From: Rhynchopus sp. YZ270_cl-10
Taxonomy: Eukaryota > Euglenozoa > Diplonemea > Diplonemida > Diplonemidae
DNA length: 64,000 nucleotides
Direction: 5' to 3'
NCBI GenBank assembly: GCA_964035575.1
Contig: OZ037889.1
Location: forward strand, 1,178,001 to 1,242,000
Made by a program: the position numbers and the translations under genes. The notes under the pieces are model-generated. The model did no database searches. It saw only the letters and a program-made list of their open reading frames with translations, and had not been told where the DNA came from. Positions 44,355-55,048 of this stretch are shown in pieces (within the stretch, counting starts at the first letter, position 1; every line of letters begins with the position of its first letter).

Positions 44355-46374
44355 CAGTGGTCGCGCTAATTATGGGGAAAAATGGGGAAAAAATGGATTT
44401 CGGGTACGGAAAAACGTTCCTTGAAAAGGTTAGCTGGGGAGGCCCGGAAACCCCGTTTTGTGGCATTTCCGGGCCAATCCCGGCTTGTGGTGGGGTATAT
44501 ACGGAAAAATGGACAAAATTTTAGTGACTTAAATTTTCGCAAAATATGAACCCATACTCGTAAACAAGGGTCATTTTCAGGAAAATTCGGAAAATTCCGA
44601 GATTTGGAAGCAATTTTTCTCCTGAAAATCAGTGGGTTTTCAGCCCCAAAACATACCGCGATTGGAATTTCCGGAATCCGTCCGCGCTGTGGTGGGGTCA
44701 CTTTGCCGAAATGGCCAATTTTTTGGTTTTGGTCAAAATCCATGTGGGTAAAGAGGGCCAATGTAAATCCCACAACCAGATTTTCTCTCCCTGATCCTGA
44801 ACGTCTTGCAACATGAAAATGCGCGAAAACACCGGCATTTGCATTTCCGGAATTCGTCCGTTCTGTGGTGGGGTCAATTTGCCGAAATGGACAAGTTCTT
44901 GGTTTTGGTCAAAACCCGTCAGTGTAAGGTAAAGGGGGCAAGTGTTTGCCTGTAGAAACTGGAAGGGAACAGGCAGCGCCGCAGGCGCACGGTAACCAGG
45001 CTTCGCGCTAACTTTTGGAAAAAAATCTGAAAAATCGTCTTTCGGGACCAAAAAAACGCACCTCAAATAGTTGTGCGTCAGGGGGTGAAAAAACAGTGTT
45101 TTGTGGCATTTCCGAGCCAATCCCGCGTTGTGGTGGGGCATATTCGGGAAAATGGACAAAATTTTAGTGACTTAAATTTTCACAAAATGTGAACCCATAC
45201 TCTTAAACAAGGGGCATTTTCAGGTCTGAAAACCCAAATTCAGATGGAATTGTGGTGTTTTGACTGGGAACAGGTAGCGCCGCAGGCGCACGGTACCCAA
45301 CTTTTGTCTTTTTATTTTTCCCTTTTTTCTGCTTTCTTTTGATTGCACGAGCCGATTGCTCTCCACGGTGGGGTCACATGTGTGCGCAAAAACACTCTAA
45401 AGTACTCTGAACGATGAGATTCCTCTGGTTTTAGTAAGGAAACCCCTGTTTGCAAAAAGTGCGTAAATTTCCTGTGGCTTTCTCCCGCCAAGAGGTCGTT
45501 TTGTTGCATTTCCGAACCAATCCCGGATTGTGGTGGGGGATGTACGGAAAAATGGACAAAAATGCAGCGACTTAAAATTTGACAAAACATGAGCCCATAC
45601 TCGTAAACAAGGGTTATTTTCAGGTCTGAAAACCCAACGTACTGAAGAAGCTATCGGTAACGTAGTGATGGCGGTGGGGTTTCAGTGACCACAGAGAAGA
45701 GTGAGAAAACCCAGGACGGTTATGGCCTCGGAGGGGGTGTGCCCCATGGCGTCCTAATCAATCTTTATCCGTGAGGGAGGGGGGATCATCCTCAGGGGGG
45801 ATGTGGAGTCGTACTCAAAATAAAATGAACTGTACATAAGTACATCATGTTTAAACATAAAGGAGGGTAGGAACAGGTAGCGCCGCAGGCACACGGTACC
45901 CAACTTTTTTCTTTTTTTCTTTTCCCTCTTCTCTGCTTTCTTTTGATCGCGCGAGCCGATTGCTCTCCACGGTGGGGTCACATGTGTGTGTGAAAACACT
46001 CTAAAGTACCCTTACTATGAAATATGAGATTCTCTGGTTTTCTTAAGGAAACCCCGGTTTGCAAAAAAAAAACGCACCACAAAAATATCCAAAAATCCCG
46101 GGACAAAGGACAGAAGTTAGCGCAAAGCCTGACGGTAACCAACTTTTTTTTTTTTTTTTCCTTTTCTTTTTTCTCCTCTTTCTTTTGACTTTCCGAGCCA
46201 ATTGCGTTCCACGGCGGGGTCACATGTATATGCAAGCCCACTATGTGGTGGTCTTACTCAACAATATTAGAACTTCTGGTTTCTTAATGAAATCCCCGTA
46301 CTGCAAAAAAAAAACGTTCCTACCAAAACCCCCAAAAATCCCGGGATGAGGGATGGACTTTAGCGCGAGCTCTG
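44355..46374. mobile_element. hAT-like element with 8-bp target duplication, containing another hAT copy
   Basis: The ends CAGTGGTCGCGCTAA and (reverse complement) CAGAGCTCGCGCTAA are flanked by CTGTAGGG on both sides (44347-44354, 46375-46382). Excluding the nested 44997-46131 copy it is about 877 bp of GTGGTGGGG and GCGCCGCAGG blocks of the same family. No transposase. Confidence 0.88.
44997..46131. mobile_element. hAT-like element nested in a relative, 8-bp target duplication ACGGTAAC
   Basis: CAGGCTTCGCGCTAAC begins and GTTAGCGCAAAGCCTG ends it. ACGGTAAC flanks both sides (44989-44996, 46132-46139). It is 1,135 bp and uninterrupted; GTAC at 45639-45642 corresponds to the insertion point of the 4,040-bp element in the other copy. 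The two copies look roughly 85-90% identical by eye. Confidence 0.9.
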
Positions 46375-46382
46375 CTGTAGGG

Positions 46383-46675
46383 GGGGTTTTTTTTTTTGTG
46401 GATGATGTCATATAGATTCTAAGTCTTCTTTTCTCTCTCTTTCCTCCGTTTTTGTCAAATTCTAAACATCTTTTCTTTTTGTACTAAGGTACCAATGATG
46501 AGGATCACCTTATATAAACTATCGTTTAACTTTCTTCGTTTGTACCCTACTTTTTATTTTTAAAAAAACACAAGATTCTTTTTATATTTTCAAAAAAAAA
46601 AAAAAGAGGACGACGCTGGTGGATAAAACTCCATCTTATTCTTCTTGCTTCATTTTGTTCAAACAAAATTGTTTT
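46383..46675. other. Short spacer with hairpin relics
   Basis: CTAAGGTACCAATGATGAGG...TCACCTTATATAAAC at 46484-46520 is a degraded pyrimidine-type hairpin, and GACGACGCTGGTGGATAAAACTCC at 46607-46632 matches the A-tailed repeat at 9061. No gene. Confidence 0.45.
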
Positions 46676-47998
46676 CAACTTACCTTCCTTCACCCCCCTG
46701 TAAGGGCAACCGTAGGTGAAGTAAGGTATAGTATTGAAATCGATGTGGGGGGGGAGTAAAGGGTCAATTTTACAAAACCAGATTTTGAGGAAAATTTTAG
46801 CCGAAAATGGGCCCCACGTATAAGCAACCGGGCTCATATTTCTCAAAATTTAAGTGGTCAAAAAATTGTCCAATTTTCGAGATTGACCCCACCACTGCAC
46901 GGGCGGAGCCCAAAAATGCAAATAAGGACCCTTTTTCAACTTACCTTCCTTCACCCCCCTGTAAGGGCAACCGTAGGTGAAGTAAGGTATAGTATTGAAA
47001 TCGATGTGGGGGGGGAGTAAAGGGTCAATTTTACAAAACCAGATTTTGAGGAAAATTTTAGCCGAAAATGGGCCCCACGTATAAGCAACCGGGCTCATAT
47101 TTCTCAAAATTTAAGTGGTCAAAAAATTGTCCAATTTTCGAGATTGACCCCACCACTGCACGGGCGGAGCCCAAAAATGCAAATAAGGACCCTTTTTAAT
47201 TTTCAACTTACCTTCCTTCACCCCCCTGTAAGGGCAACCGTAGGTGAAGTAAGGTATAGTATTGAAATCGATGTGGGGGGGGAGTAAAGGGTCAATTTTA
47301 CAAAACCAGATTTTGAGGAAAATTTTAGCCGAAAATGGGCCCCACGTATAAGCAACCGGGCTCATATTTCTCAAAATTTAAGTGGTCAAAAAATTGTCCA
47401 ATTTTCGAGATTGACCCCACCACTGCACGGGCGGAGCCCAAAAATGCAAATAAGGACCCTTTTTCAACTTACCTTCCTTCACCCCCCTGTAAGGGCAACC
47501 GTAGGTGAAGTAAGGTATAGTATTGAAATCGATGTGGGGGGGGAGTAAAGGGTCAATTTTACAAAACCAGATTTTGAGGAAAATTTTAGCCGAAAATGGG
47601 CCCCACGTATAAGCAACCGGGCTCATATTTCTCAAAATTTAAGTGGTCAAAAAATTGTCCAATTTTCGAGATTGACCCCACCACTGCACGGGCGGAGCCC
47701 AAAAATGCAAATAAGGACCCTTTTTAATTTTCAACTTACCTTCCTTCACCCCCCTGTAAGGGCAACCGTAGGTGAAGTAAGGTATAGTATTGAAATCGAT
47801 GTGGGGGGGGAGTAAAGGGTCAATTTTACAAAACCAGATTTTGAGGAAAATTTTAGCCGAAAATGGGCCCCACGTATAAGCAACCGGGCTCATATTTCTC
47901 AAAATTTAAGTGGTCAAAAAATTGTCCAATTTTCGAGATTGACCCCACCACTGCACGGGCGGAGCCCAAAAATGCAAATAAGGACCCTTTTTAATTTG
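46676..47998. repeat. Tandem array of five 261/267-bp units in dimer order
   Basis: Units start at 46676, 46937, 47204, 47465 and 47732, so spacing alternates 261, 267, 261, 267. The 6-base difference is AATTTT after CCCTTTTT. Sequence is otherwise identical by eye, including an 8-G run. The inverted unit has GTGGTGGGGTCAA...TTGGACAA...CACTTAAATTTT, like blocks inside the hAT-like family, which suggests an origin from such an element. The repeated short minus-strand frames are a by-product. The rest of each unit includes GTATAGTATTGAAATCGATG and GGGCCCCACGTATAAGC. Confidence 0.95.
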
Positions 47999-49215
47999 TT
48001 CTCTTGAAATGTATAATTTCATGTTTTCGCGAAAAAAATGGCAACTGATCCCTACAAGGGTTGAAGGAAGGTGGTTGAAAATAACAATAACAACAAGAAC
48101 AACTAATTGCTAAGAAAAAAGCGGGGTGTGCTGTGGAAAGCTCCGCAGTAGAAGAGCAGAATGCTGGGCGTGTTGTAGATTATTTCTACAGGATGGAGTT
48201 CCACAGCACACCCCGTTTTTTTTCCGATAGCAATTACTTGTTTCTCCTTTCTCTCCTTCTTTATTTTCCCTTTTTTCTCCTGTTATTCTTTATCTCCTCC
48301 CTGCACTCAGAATGCCCCATGCCCTCCTTAACGAATAAATGATTGTGGGAAAAGATGTTGTGTCGTTAAAATGCATTCATCTTTCAAGCATTCTTTATTG
48401 GTTTTTCTTTTTCCTCTTTCTCTTTTCTAAAAGAAAATAAAGGGTAAATGTGTGTTCCTCTGTACACTATGGGCAGGGGGTGTGGATATTAGCACATTGG
48501 GGGTATAGTACTGTGTTTCCACACCCCTGACCACAGTGCACGGCACCTCATACGCTTTCCGTTCTTCGTGAAAGTAGATGCATCCGTTTTTTTTTATAAT
48601 TATTTTAAGGTGACCAAAAGCACAGAGAAGAGCTTACGTTCCTCTTATCAACTACGAACCCCCACCCCTCCCAATGCCTGGCTGAGGAACCTCACTAAGG
48701 CTAGCATGTATCTTTTTTTCTTGTCATATTTTTTTTTCTCCAATGTTTTCTGTTATGAATTGATCATTTTCCTCCTTTTTTTTCCTCTCACTCTGTGAAA
48801 TTCTGCAGTTTTTATTTTTGTGCTGTCTTTTTTTTTTTTTTTGGCAGCGTTTCGAAAGTGTGCACAGTTCAAAGATTATTCTTTCCCCCTTGCACATACA
48901 CACTCACGCCTTGTTGCAATTGGATCTTTTAAAAAGGGTGAGCGTGACCCTCAGCACTACAGGCTGTGGGGACTTTTGACTATTTTTTATTATTATTGTT
49001 ACCAAGATGTCTGTGCACGAGATGCACATTCTTTTTTTTTTTTTTTGCAAACATTTTTTTGCAAACTTTTCTTTTCTTTCGAAGATGTGTACGCACGTGA
49101 GGCCTCTTATCCCTTTCAATTTTTCTATCTTATATTCTAGATGCCTAGGTACAAGAGGCTTAGGTTCATCTTTCCAGCCCCTGAGAAAACAATACTCGCA
49201 AAAAAAAAAAAAAAA
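47999..49215. repeat. Gene-free stretch with two long hairpins
   Basis: At 48099-48240, TAATTGCTA...GCGGGGTGTGCTGTGGA and TCCACAGCACACCCCG...TAGCAATTA are inverted ends of a 140-bp foldback unit on TA. At 48475-48535, CAGGGGGTGTGGA pairs with TCCACACCCCTG. GATGTCTGTGCACGAGATGC and GATGTGTACGCACGTGAGGC hairpin copies lie at 49001-49030 and 49081-49113, and CCTAGGTACAAGAGGCTTAGG at 49138-49175. Confidence 0.55.
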
Positions 49216-49275
49216 TAGTGGAGGCACACTCTAAGGTGGCTACACTAATACAATCAAGTTTTCAAAAAAACAAAA
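49216..49275 (+). repeat. GTGGAG/CTACAC A-tailed repeat
   Basis: TAGTGGAGGCACACTCTAAG, GTGGCTACACTAATACAATC, AAGTTTTC then A-rich. Confidence 0.75.
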
Positions 49276-52070
49276 AAAAACAACCATATCAAAAGCTTCA
49301 TAAAACCCCATTCAAACCCCTCTCTTTTCCCAAAAAAGAAAAAGAAAAAGAAAAAACGAGGGAACCCTTTTTTTACCAACCTACTTTTTTAACCCTTCTC
49401 TCCCCCATCCTAAGTCCCTATTTCCGACACCCAAACTATGTTGCTATGATATTCTGTCCTCCCGTCTCCTCTCTCCTTGGGGGAGCAGACCCCTCACATC
49501 AAAAAGAAATGTCTTTTAAGTACAATGGCCTCCGGGCAACATTGAGTATCCTGCACAAAGCAGAATCACGTTTTTGTTGTAGCGACAACCACTTTCTACC
49601 AGTAGGTGTAAAGTAGTTGTTGATACACCAAAAAAATGGAGAGACACACGAAAAAAAGCGAGATGACTACCTAAAACAAATTGCCACCCACGAGTAGCAA
49701 TATCACACAAAAAGTTGCGTGGAGTTCACACGAGAAAGAAGTGAGGTGTCTACACGTCATCAATTTTTCAATTTTTCAAGAAAAAAGAAGAAAAAAACGA
49801 CTGATGAATAAACCAAATAATAACCTAATCACTACATGCCGTCAATTTATCAAAACAAAAAAAAAACGAAACTGTTTGTGTAGTTCCCCTCAAACCAAAT
49901 GGCGAATGGAGAGGTAAAATACATCGAAATACATCACAATGTGTATTGTGATGTATTTTGCGTATTCCAGTGGGCTCCCATCACAATACTGCCACCATTA
50001 GGGAGAGGGATCCTCATGATAAAAGAAAAACAAACACAGACAACAAGAAAAGATACCACTAAAGAAAAGAACGAAAAAAATATACCCTTTTTTTTTTTGA
50101 GTCCACAACAGTTCCACACACATGAGGGCATCAATCCACCCTCTGCCCCTTTCATGATGTGTGGCGTACGAAGAGGCGCAGTTATTCGTACATACGCTGT
50201 TCTCTTTCCTTTGGTCCTTGCTCGGCCCCCCTTTTTTTTTTAGTTATAGATATCTTGGAGTGTTAGTGCCTGTCCCAGAGGTGTTTGCACTATCAACTTC
50301 ATTTTATCTCTCCCAAAAAAAAAAATATTATTGATTTAGGCTGTGGTTGTTCTGTGCGTTCAAAATTTTTCAAATTTATTTTTTTTTAAATACAGTGTAG
50401 TGGAAAGACGAAGAAAGGTGACCAAGGCAGCGAGATTGGGATTTTATTGGCAACCTTTTTTTTTTTTCTTGTGCTCATTCATTCCAGCTGGCATCGTAGG
50501 TGGGTCAGTCGGAGGTGCCTGCATTAACAACCTCACCTTTCTCTCGTTTTGTTGACCCAACCATTCTCTTTCTTTCCTGAGAAATAAAAAGAGAGCCGTT
50601 GTAATTTTTTTTTTTTCTTTTGTGGTTTTGAAGGTTACCACTTATCCTGAAAGTCAGTTTCTTTTTCTTTTTCTGTTGGTGTGTGTTGGGTTTTTCCCGT
50701 GGTGACACTAAATGTGGGTTTTTAGTTTTTCAAAAAAACAGATTTATTTCCTCTTTGCCCCGTTAAATTAAAACAAACAAAAAATCAAAAGTAACAACTC
50801 GGTTTTTAATAGATGACTAAGCACAGAGAGGCTTAGGATCATCTTACAAAAACTCTTCGCACCCCCCCTTTTTTTTTTGAAAACTTGGTTTTATTGTGTA
50901 GATACCCGAGGATGAGCTCTACTACACGGGTTTTTTCCTTATTGTTTGGATGTGTTGACCCTCTCAAATACTTTCAATTCTGTGAACTGAAAGTATATGA
51001 ATCTAATTCATTGTGCGAGCGCATTCTAAAGGCGAACGTATCGAATGATTGAAGCCGTGGGCGATTGCTCCACCAGAAGTGACCAAAGTGTTGACTAAAC
51101 TAAACTAAACTTTTACGCTCACTATTTTTTTTTTTTTTTTTGTGAGCGGAAACGTTTCACTCACCCCCGACCGTGCTCCGCAACACCACCACCCCAACGG
51201 CGAGATGAGTGTGTGGAAGCGTCAACACAAACTGTATTTTAAAGTAACGTCTCGAAAAAAAGGGGGAGGACGTAGTAACGGTATCCACGGAGCTCACACG
51301 AGAAAAATGCGAGGTCTCTACATTGTTATCAAGTTTTCAATTATTTTCCAACAAAAACCTCAGTGTTAATTTACCGAGGATGTTCATCTGCTATTACACA
51401 CACCCCACGACTTAACCCCGGTCGGGCTTTCCGTGTCTGATACAACCTTTATTCAAACAGTCCCCCACATGATTTGTTGCCACTCTTTTAGGTTTGAAGA
51501 CCCGAGAGATGCACAACACAAAACACTTTTTCCAAAGAAGGTAGATTATTTTTTTCTCGTTTCTTCGGACCCCCCCTCTCGCTCCCCACACGGAGGACTA
51601 CGTCCTATGGCTGTCAAGGGGACTACTAGTGGAACTACTCGTCGCATCGATTATGTGCCAAACTAGTAGTGTTCCTGATGTAACACTGTAAAACAACAGT
51701 CATTTTTGGACTAGTGGCATCTACTAGTCGCCCCCCTGACTCGTCCGCCGTGCACCTTCCACACCTCTCCCCAACTCTATCATCCCGTATAAATAACCAT
51801 AAAACAAAAACTCTGTTCGCGATTCTCAGAAAGAACCTTATTTTTTTTTTTTTTGAAAGCATATTTTCCATTTTCAGAGTACCCTACATTTTTTTTTTTC
51901 TGACATTTTTTTTCCCACCCGCTCAACCCCCTTCTTTTCGTTTTCTCTTTTCTCTTTGTTCTCTCTTTTTTTTCTTCTTTTTTTGCACTTCCTGGCAACA
52001 CATTGTGTTCAGAGTTTTCTTTCAAAAAAAAACAAAGTTTTTCCTGCAAAAAAAAGAAAAGAAAAATAAG
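49276..52070. repeat. Gene-free stretch with repeats
   Basis: It holds an A-rich CTTCATAAAACCCCATTCAA repeat (49288-49320); a TGTCGA-family relic (49513-49575); GTGGAGTTCACACGAGA...GTGAGGTGTCTACAC (49722-49780) and a weaker sister (51290-51345) that combine the A-tailed stem with an ACGAGA loop; MITE copy 3 (49917-49998, left part missing, TA on the right); a CCCAGAGGTGTTTGCAC hairpin (50264-50305); an AGATGACTAAGCACAGAGAGGCTTAGG hairpin (50811-50850); a minus-strand A-tailed repeat (50878-50932); the GTGTGTGGAAG repeat copy 3 (51113-51235); and an ACTAGT-rich imperfect foldback at 51614-51741. Confidence 0.55.
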
Positions 52071-52185
52071 AGACTTTCCAGAGTTGAGGACGACCTCCGT
52101 CTATATATTTTAAGTACAATAGCCTTCGGGCGACATTGAGTACAGATCCTGCACTAGCAGGTGATTCTCGACTCAACAACAAAAA
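52071..52185 (+). repeat. Long-form TGTCGA-box stem-loop repeat
   Basis: ACTTTCCAGAGTTGAGGACG, ACCTCCGTCTATATATTTTA, AGTACAATAGCCTTCGGGCG, ACATTGAGTACAGATCCTGC, ACTAGCAGGTGATTCTCGAC, TCAAC, then A-rich. This is the best paired copy (CCTGC/GCAGG). Confidence 0.72.
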
Positions 52186-53561
52186 AAAAAATCCCCCGCT
52201 TCCCCCGCTTCCCCCGTCTTTTTTGACACTGTCTCTTTATCCATTCGTTCGACTTTGTTTCTTACTTTTTTTTTATATTGACCCACTCTTTTTGTGGTGT
52301 GCCAGATTGAGAAGAGCATTTTGTCTCTCTCCCCTCTAAGTTGAGTTTCCCCCCCCTTTGTTTGTTTGTTTTGTTTTGTTTTGTTTATTTGGGTATATAA
52401 CAGCATTACACACACGTAGTTGTGTCACTGCTCTTTCTCTTGGTATCTAAACACAGAGGGATTCGGGTTTTGTCTTACCAAAGCATTTTTTTTTTAAAAT
52501 ATTTTTGTCTTCTTTATTTTATGCTTGCAACCTCGTTTTGAGTTCACCTCATTAAACGTAAAATATGCAATTAGCTATGACTTATGAATGAGCCAAATCA
52601 GGCTTTTTCTTTCCTTCACGTTTGCTTCAAACGAGGGGTTCCTCCTGTATATCAGTGGCTGTCACGAAATGTGGTAATTCATGTGGCCCGCCTTTAACTA
52701 ATTAAAATTTTGGACTTTTTGCTCGATTTTTTTTTCATTTTATTGCGCGGAGCTCGGAAACGCAGTTAAGCGCATTTTCGACTTCCGGAAAAATGCCAAT
52801 ATTTCCTGGGATAAGGGGATGAAGACCGAAAAAGTGACCTGGAGAAGACGTGTCCAGGACAATAGCTTTTCCTCCAAAAAACACCGAAAAATATTTCGTT
52901 GGATTCAGCGGACCGAAAACGTGCAATTCCGTACCCCCTTTTTTTGTTTTGACACCCCAGGACTCAACCCCCAAACCTCCCCAAGCACCCCCAAACCCAC
53001 TTTTCAGTCACATTTTGGTAGGGAATTTCACTTAAATTTCGCCTAAAATGACCCAAAAGGACCCGTGTGCCATGGTGTTTGCCCGTTTCTTGTGCGCAAA
53101 ATTGTCAATCTCCCCACCTACGTGGCAAAGAGTCTGTTCGTGTCACATAGCAACACTGAACCAAAGACCTGGATATGCCTAAACTCCCTCACTGCCAAAG
53201 GGGTTTTTGCGCCTCCTAATATGGCAAACGGGTAACGGTTACACAGGCTTGTTCAGGGCAAATCCTTAAGAAATCGTGATTTTTTAACCTCACCGATAAC
53301 CTGGTACAGATCGTTCACAGAGGTTCAACTAGGATTTTTTCATCATTTCTTTATTTATTTTCAAAGATTGTGAAAAGATCTTTCAAAAGGCACCATTTTC
53401 GAGTTGAAATACCAATTACTCCCGGGTAGTGTGTGACCGCAAAGCCAAAACAATTGGCCGGTCCTTAAGGGGTGTGTAAACATACAGGGAAACAGTGAAA
53501 TACTGTGTGGCCCGCCTTTAACTAATTAAAATTTTGGACTTTTTGCTCGATTTTTTTTTCA

Positions 53562-53894
53562 TTTTTTTTTTTTTTTTTTTTTTTAATAATCTGTATTCTG
53601 TAACCTCTCTCTATTTTACGGCAGGTGTGACCGGTTGAGGTGATACTTCCGGACTGAGGAAGGGCATTCTTTTACTTTTTTTTTCTGTGTGTTTGTTTTC
53701 TTGTTGTAGTCTTTTTTGGTGAAGGGGCTTGGCCGACGACACTGAGAACCTCTTTGGTTCATAGCTGTTAACGACGTCTGGTCCTACCTAGCTGTACACT
53801 CTAATTCTAAAAATAAAATAAAATAAAACCAATAGGCAAAGGGGGAGGGGGGAGGCTAAAAGCCAAACAAAAGTAAAGAATGAAAAAGAAAAAC
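53562..53894 (-). repeat. T-run (poly-A on minus strand), SINE-like block and probable 3' UTR of the captured gene
   Basis: A 22-base T-run (53563-53584) is followed on the minus-strand-upstream side by the CGGTCACACCTGCCG block known from 9061-9175, then about 240 bases of A/T-rich sequence up to the stop codon at 53897-53895. Read on the minus strand this is stop, UTR, SINE-like block, poly-A, the order expected of a reverse-transcribed mRNA or of a gene piece followed by a SINE insertion. Confidence 0.6.
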
Positions 53895-54775
53895 TCAAGT
53901 GCTCTGGGACGGCCGCGAGTTCCTGCTCCGCTTTAGGCCCCGCAGACGGTTGTAGAGGGTGTAAGCCTCTTCCACCTCGTCGGAGCTCATCGACGGCTTC
54001 TTCGCTTCTTTCCACAGGTAGAGGCAGGTGAGGGCGTCATCCACCGACTGCCAATCCCCTCCCGCTGCCAGCGACTGGTGCTGAAGCGTGTTCGGGTAGA
54101 ACGTGTCCTTCCACGCCTCGGCGGTCGCTGGACACCCCATGTTGTTGAATCCTGGGCAGGGCGCCATACCGGCATAGAACGGCACGTTGGTCGGGAGGGC
54201 TGTAGGTGCGGGTTGAGAGCCACTCTCCGATTGCGTGTACGTGCTGGGGGCCGAAGTGGCGTCAGACATGGGGACTGCGAGTTCTGATTCGTCGATGAGG
54301 TCCATAGAGAACTCGCTGCCCTGCGATGCGGCGGGCGGCTGCTCTCTCGGGTGGACGGAAGAGGGAACTGCCTCAGAGGAAGAAGATACGGGGAGGGCTG
54401 AGTGGGTGTTTGAGAAGCCACTCTCCGTACCGGTCTGAGGTTGTGTTGCCCCGTCCGAACCAGGGTGTGTCTGCGCAGAGGCGCCGGGACGGGCAACTGC
54501 TTGTGCGACAGGGGGCACCGAGGACGCGACCGGAGTAGGGAGGGCTGAATGTGTGGTGGAGTAGCCGCTCTCTTGTCCCTGGACGTCTGATGATGCCTGT
54601 CTCATGTTGCGTTGCGTCTGTGCCCTCCGCGCCTTTGCAGTCTCCACTTGGCTGGTCACGCGAGCTTCACGCTGTACCTTCACCAAGTTAATGCTCTTGG
54701 GGTCAATCATCTCGTGCGCGCGCGCAATGATCCTCGCCGCGCATGGCTTGCTGGACACTGGCAGGGCCCGCGGAT
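53895..54775 (-). pseudogene. Captured, 5'-truncated gene fragment inside a transposon
   Basis: On the minus strand 54775 down to 53895 is one open, GC-rich frame of about 293 codons: RALPVSSKPCAARIIARAHE (first), basic KARRAQTQRNMRQ, two similar segments ESGYSTTHSALPTP and ESGFSNTHSALPVSS, a Ser/Pro/Gln-rich middle, then a structured-looking end (CPATAEAWKDTFYPNT, LTCLYLWKEAKK, EEAYTLYNRLRGLKRSR). No domain recognised. It starts abruptly at the transposon junction (GGGCCCGCGGATTTTTTTGC), so the 5' end is missing; the first internal ATG is at 54710. The frame happens to continue without a stop into the transposon right arm up to an ATG at 54959, giving a 354-codon chimera. Intronless, with an A-tail on its own strand, so a processed retrocopy is likely. 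Whether it is expressed is unknown. Confidence 0.6.
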
Positions 54776-55048
54776 TTTTTTGCGCGGAGCTCGGAAACGC
54801 AGTTAAGCACATTTTCGACTTCCGGAAAAATACCAGTATTTCCTGGGATGGCTGTGAGAATATCCGAAAAAACGATGATTTTTGAACTGAGCAAATAAAT
54901 TTCTGAAAAAAAAAATCGAGAATCGTTTCGTTGCAATCAGCGCATTCCGCGCAATGCAAATAAAAAAAAAATCGGTGAAAAAGTCAAAAATTTAGTCATT
55001 TTACTCAAAAATGTTGAAATTACCACATTTCGTGACAGCCACTGATAT

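Larger units (their letters stand above)
52653..55044. mobile_element. Inverted-repeat transposon, copy 2, carrying a captured gene piece
   Basis: Same 27-bp ends as copy 1 (26769-28180), flanked by ATAT. The left arm 52653-53559 is co-linear with copy 1 at a constant offset of 25,884 and the right arm 54782-55044 at 26,864, with no indels. The interval between, 53562-54780, is not in copy 1. It sits in the T-run between GCTCGA and GCGCGGAGC, the same internal place where copy 1 has its different 232-bp cargo. Confidence 0.88.

Noticed and set aside
46547-47902. Five identical 85-87-codon minus-strand frames
   Set aside because: They recur because the DNA unit is tandemly repeated; no start context or domain, and the same region resembles non-coding transposon sequence.
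51614-51741. hAT-type MITE with CAAGGGG...CCCCCCTG ends
   Set aside because: The flanking 8-mers do not match (ATGGCTGT versus ACTCGTCC), so there is no support from a target duplication.
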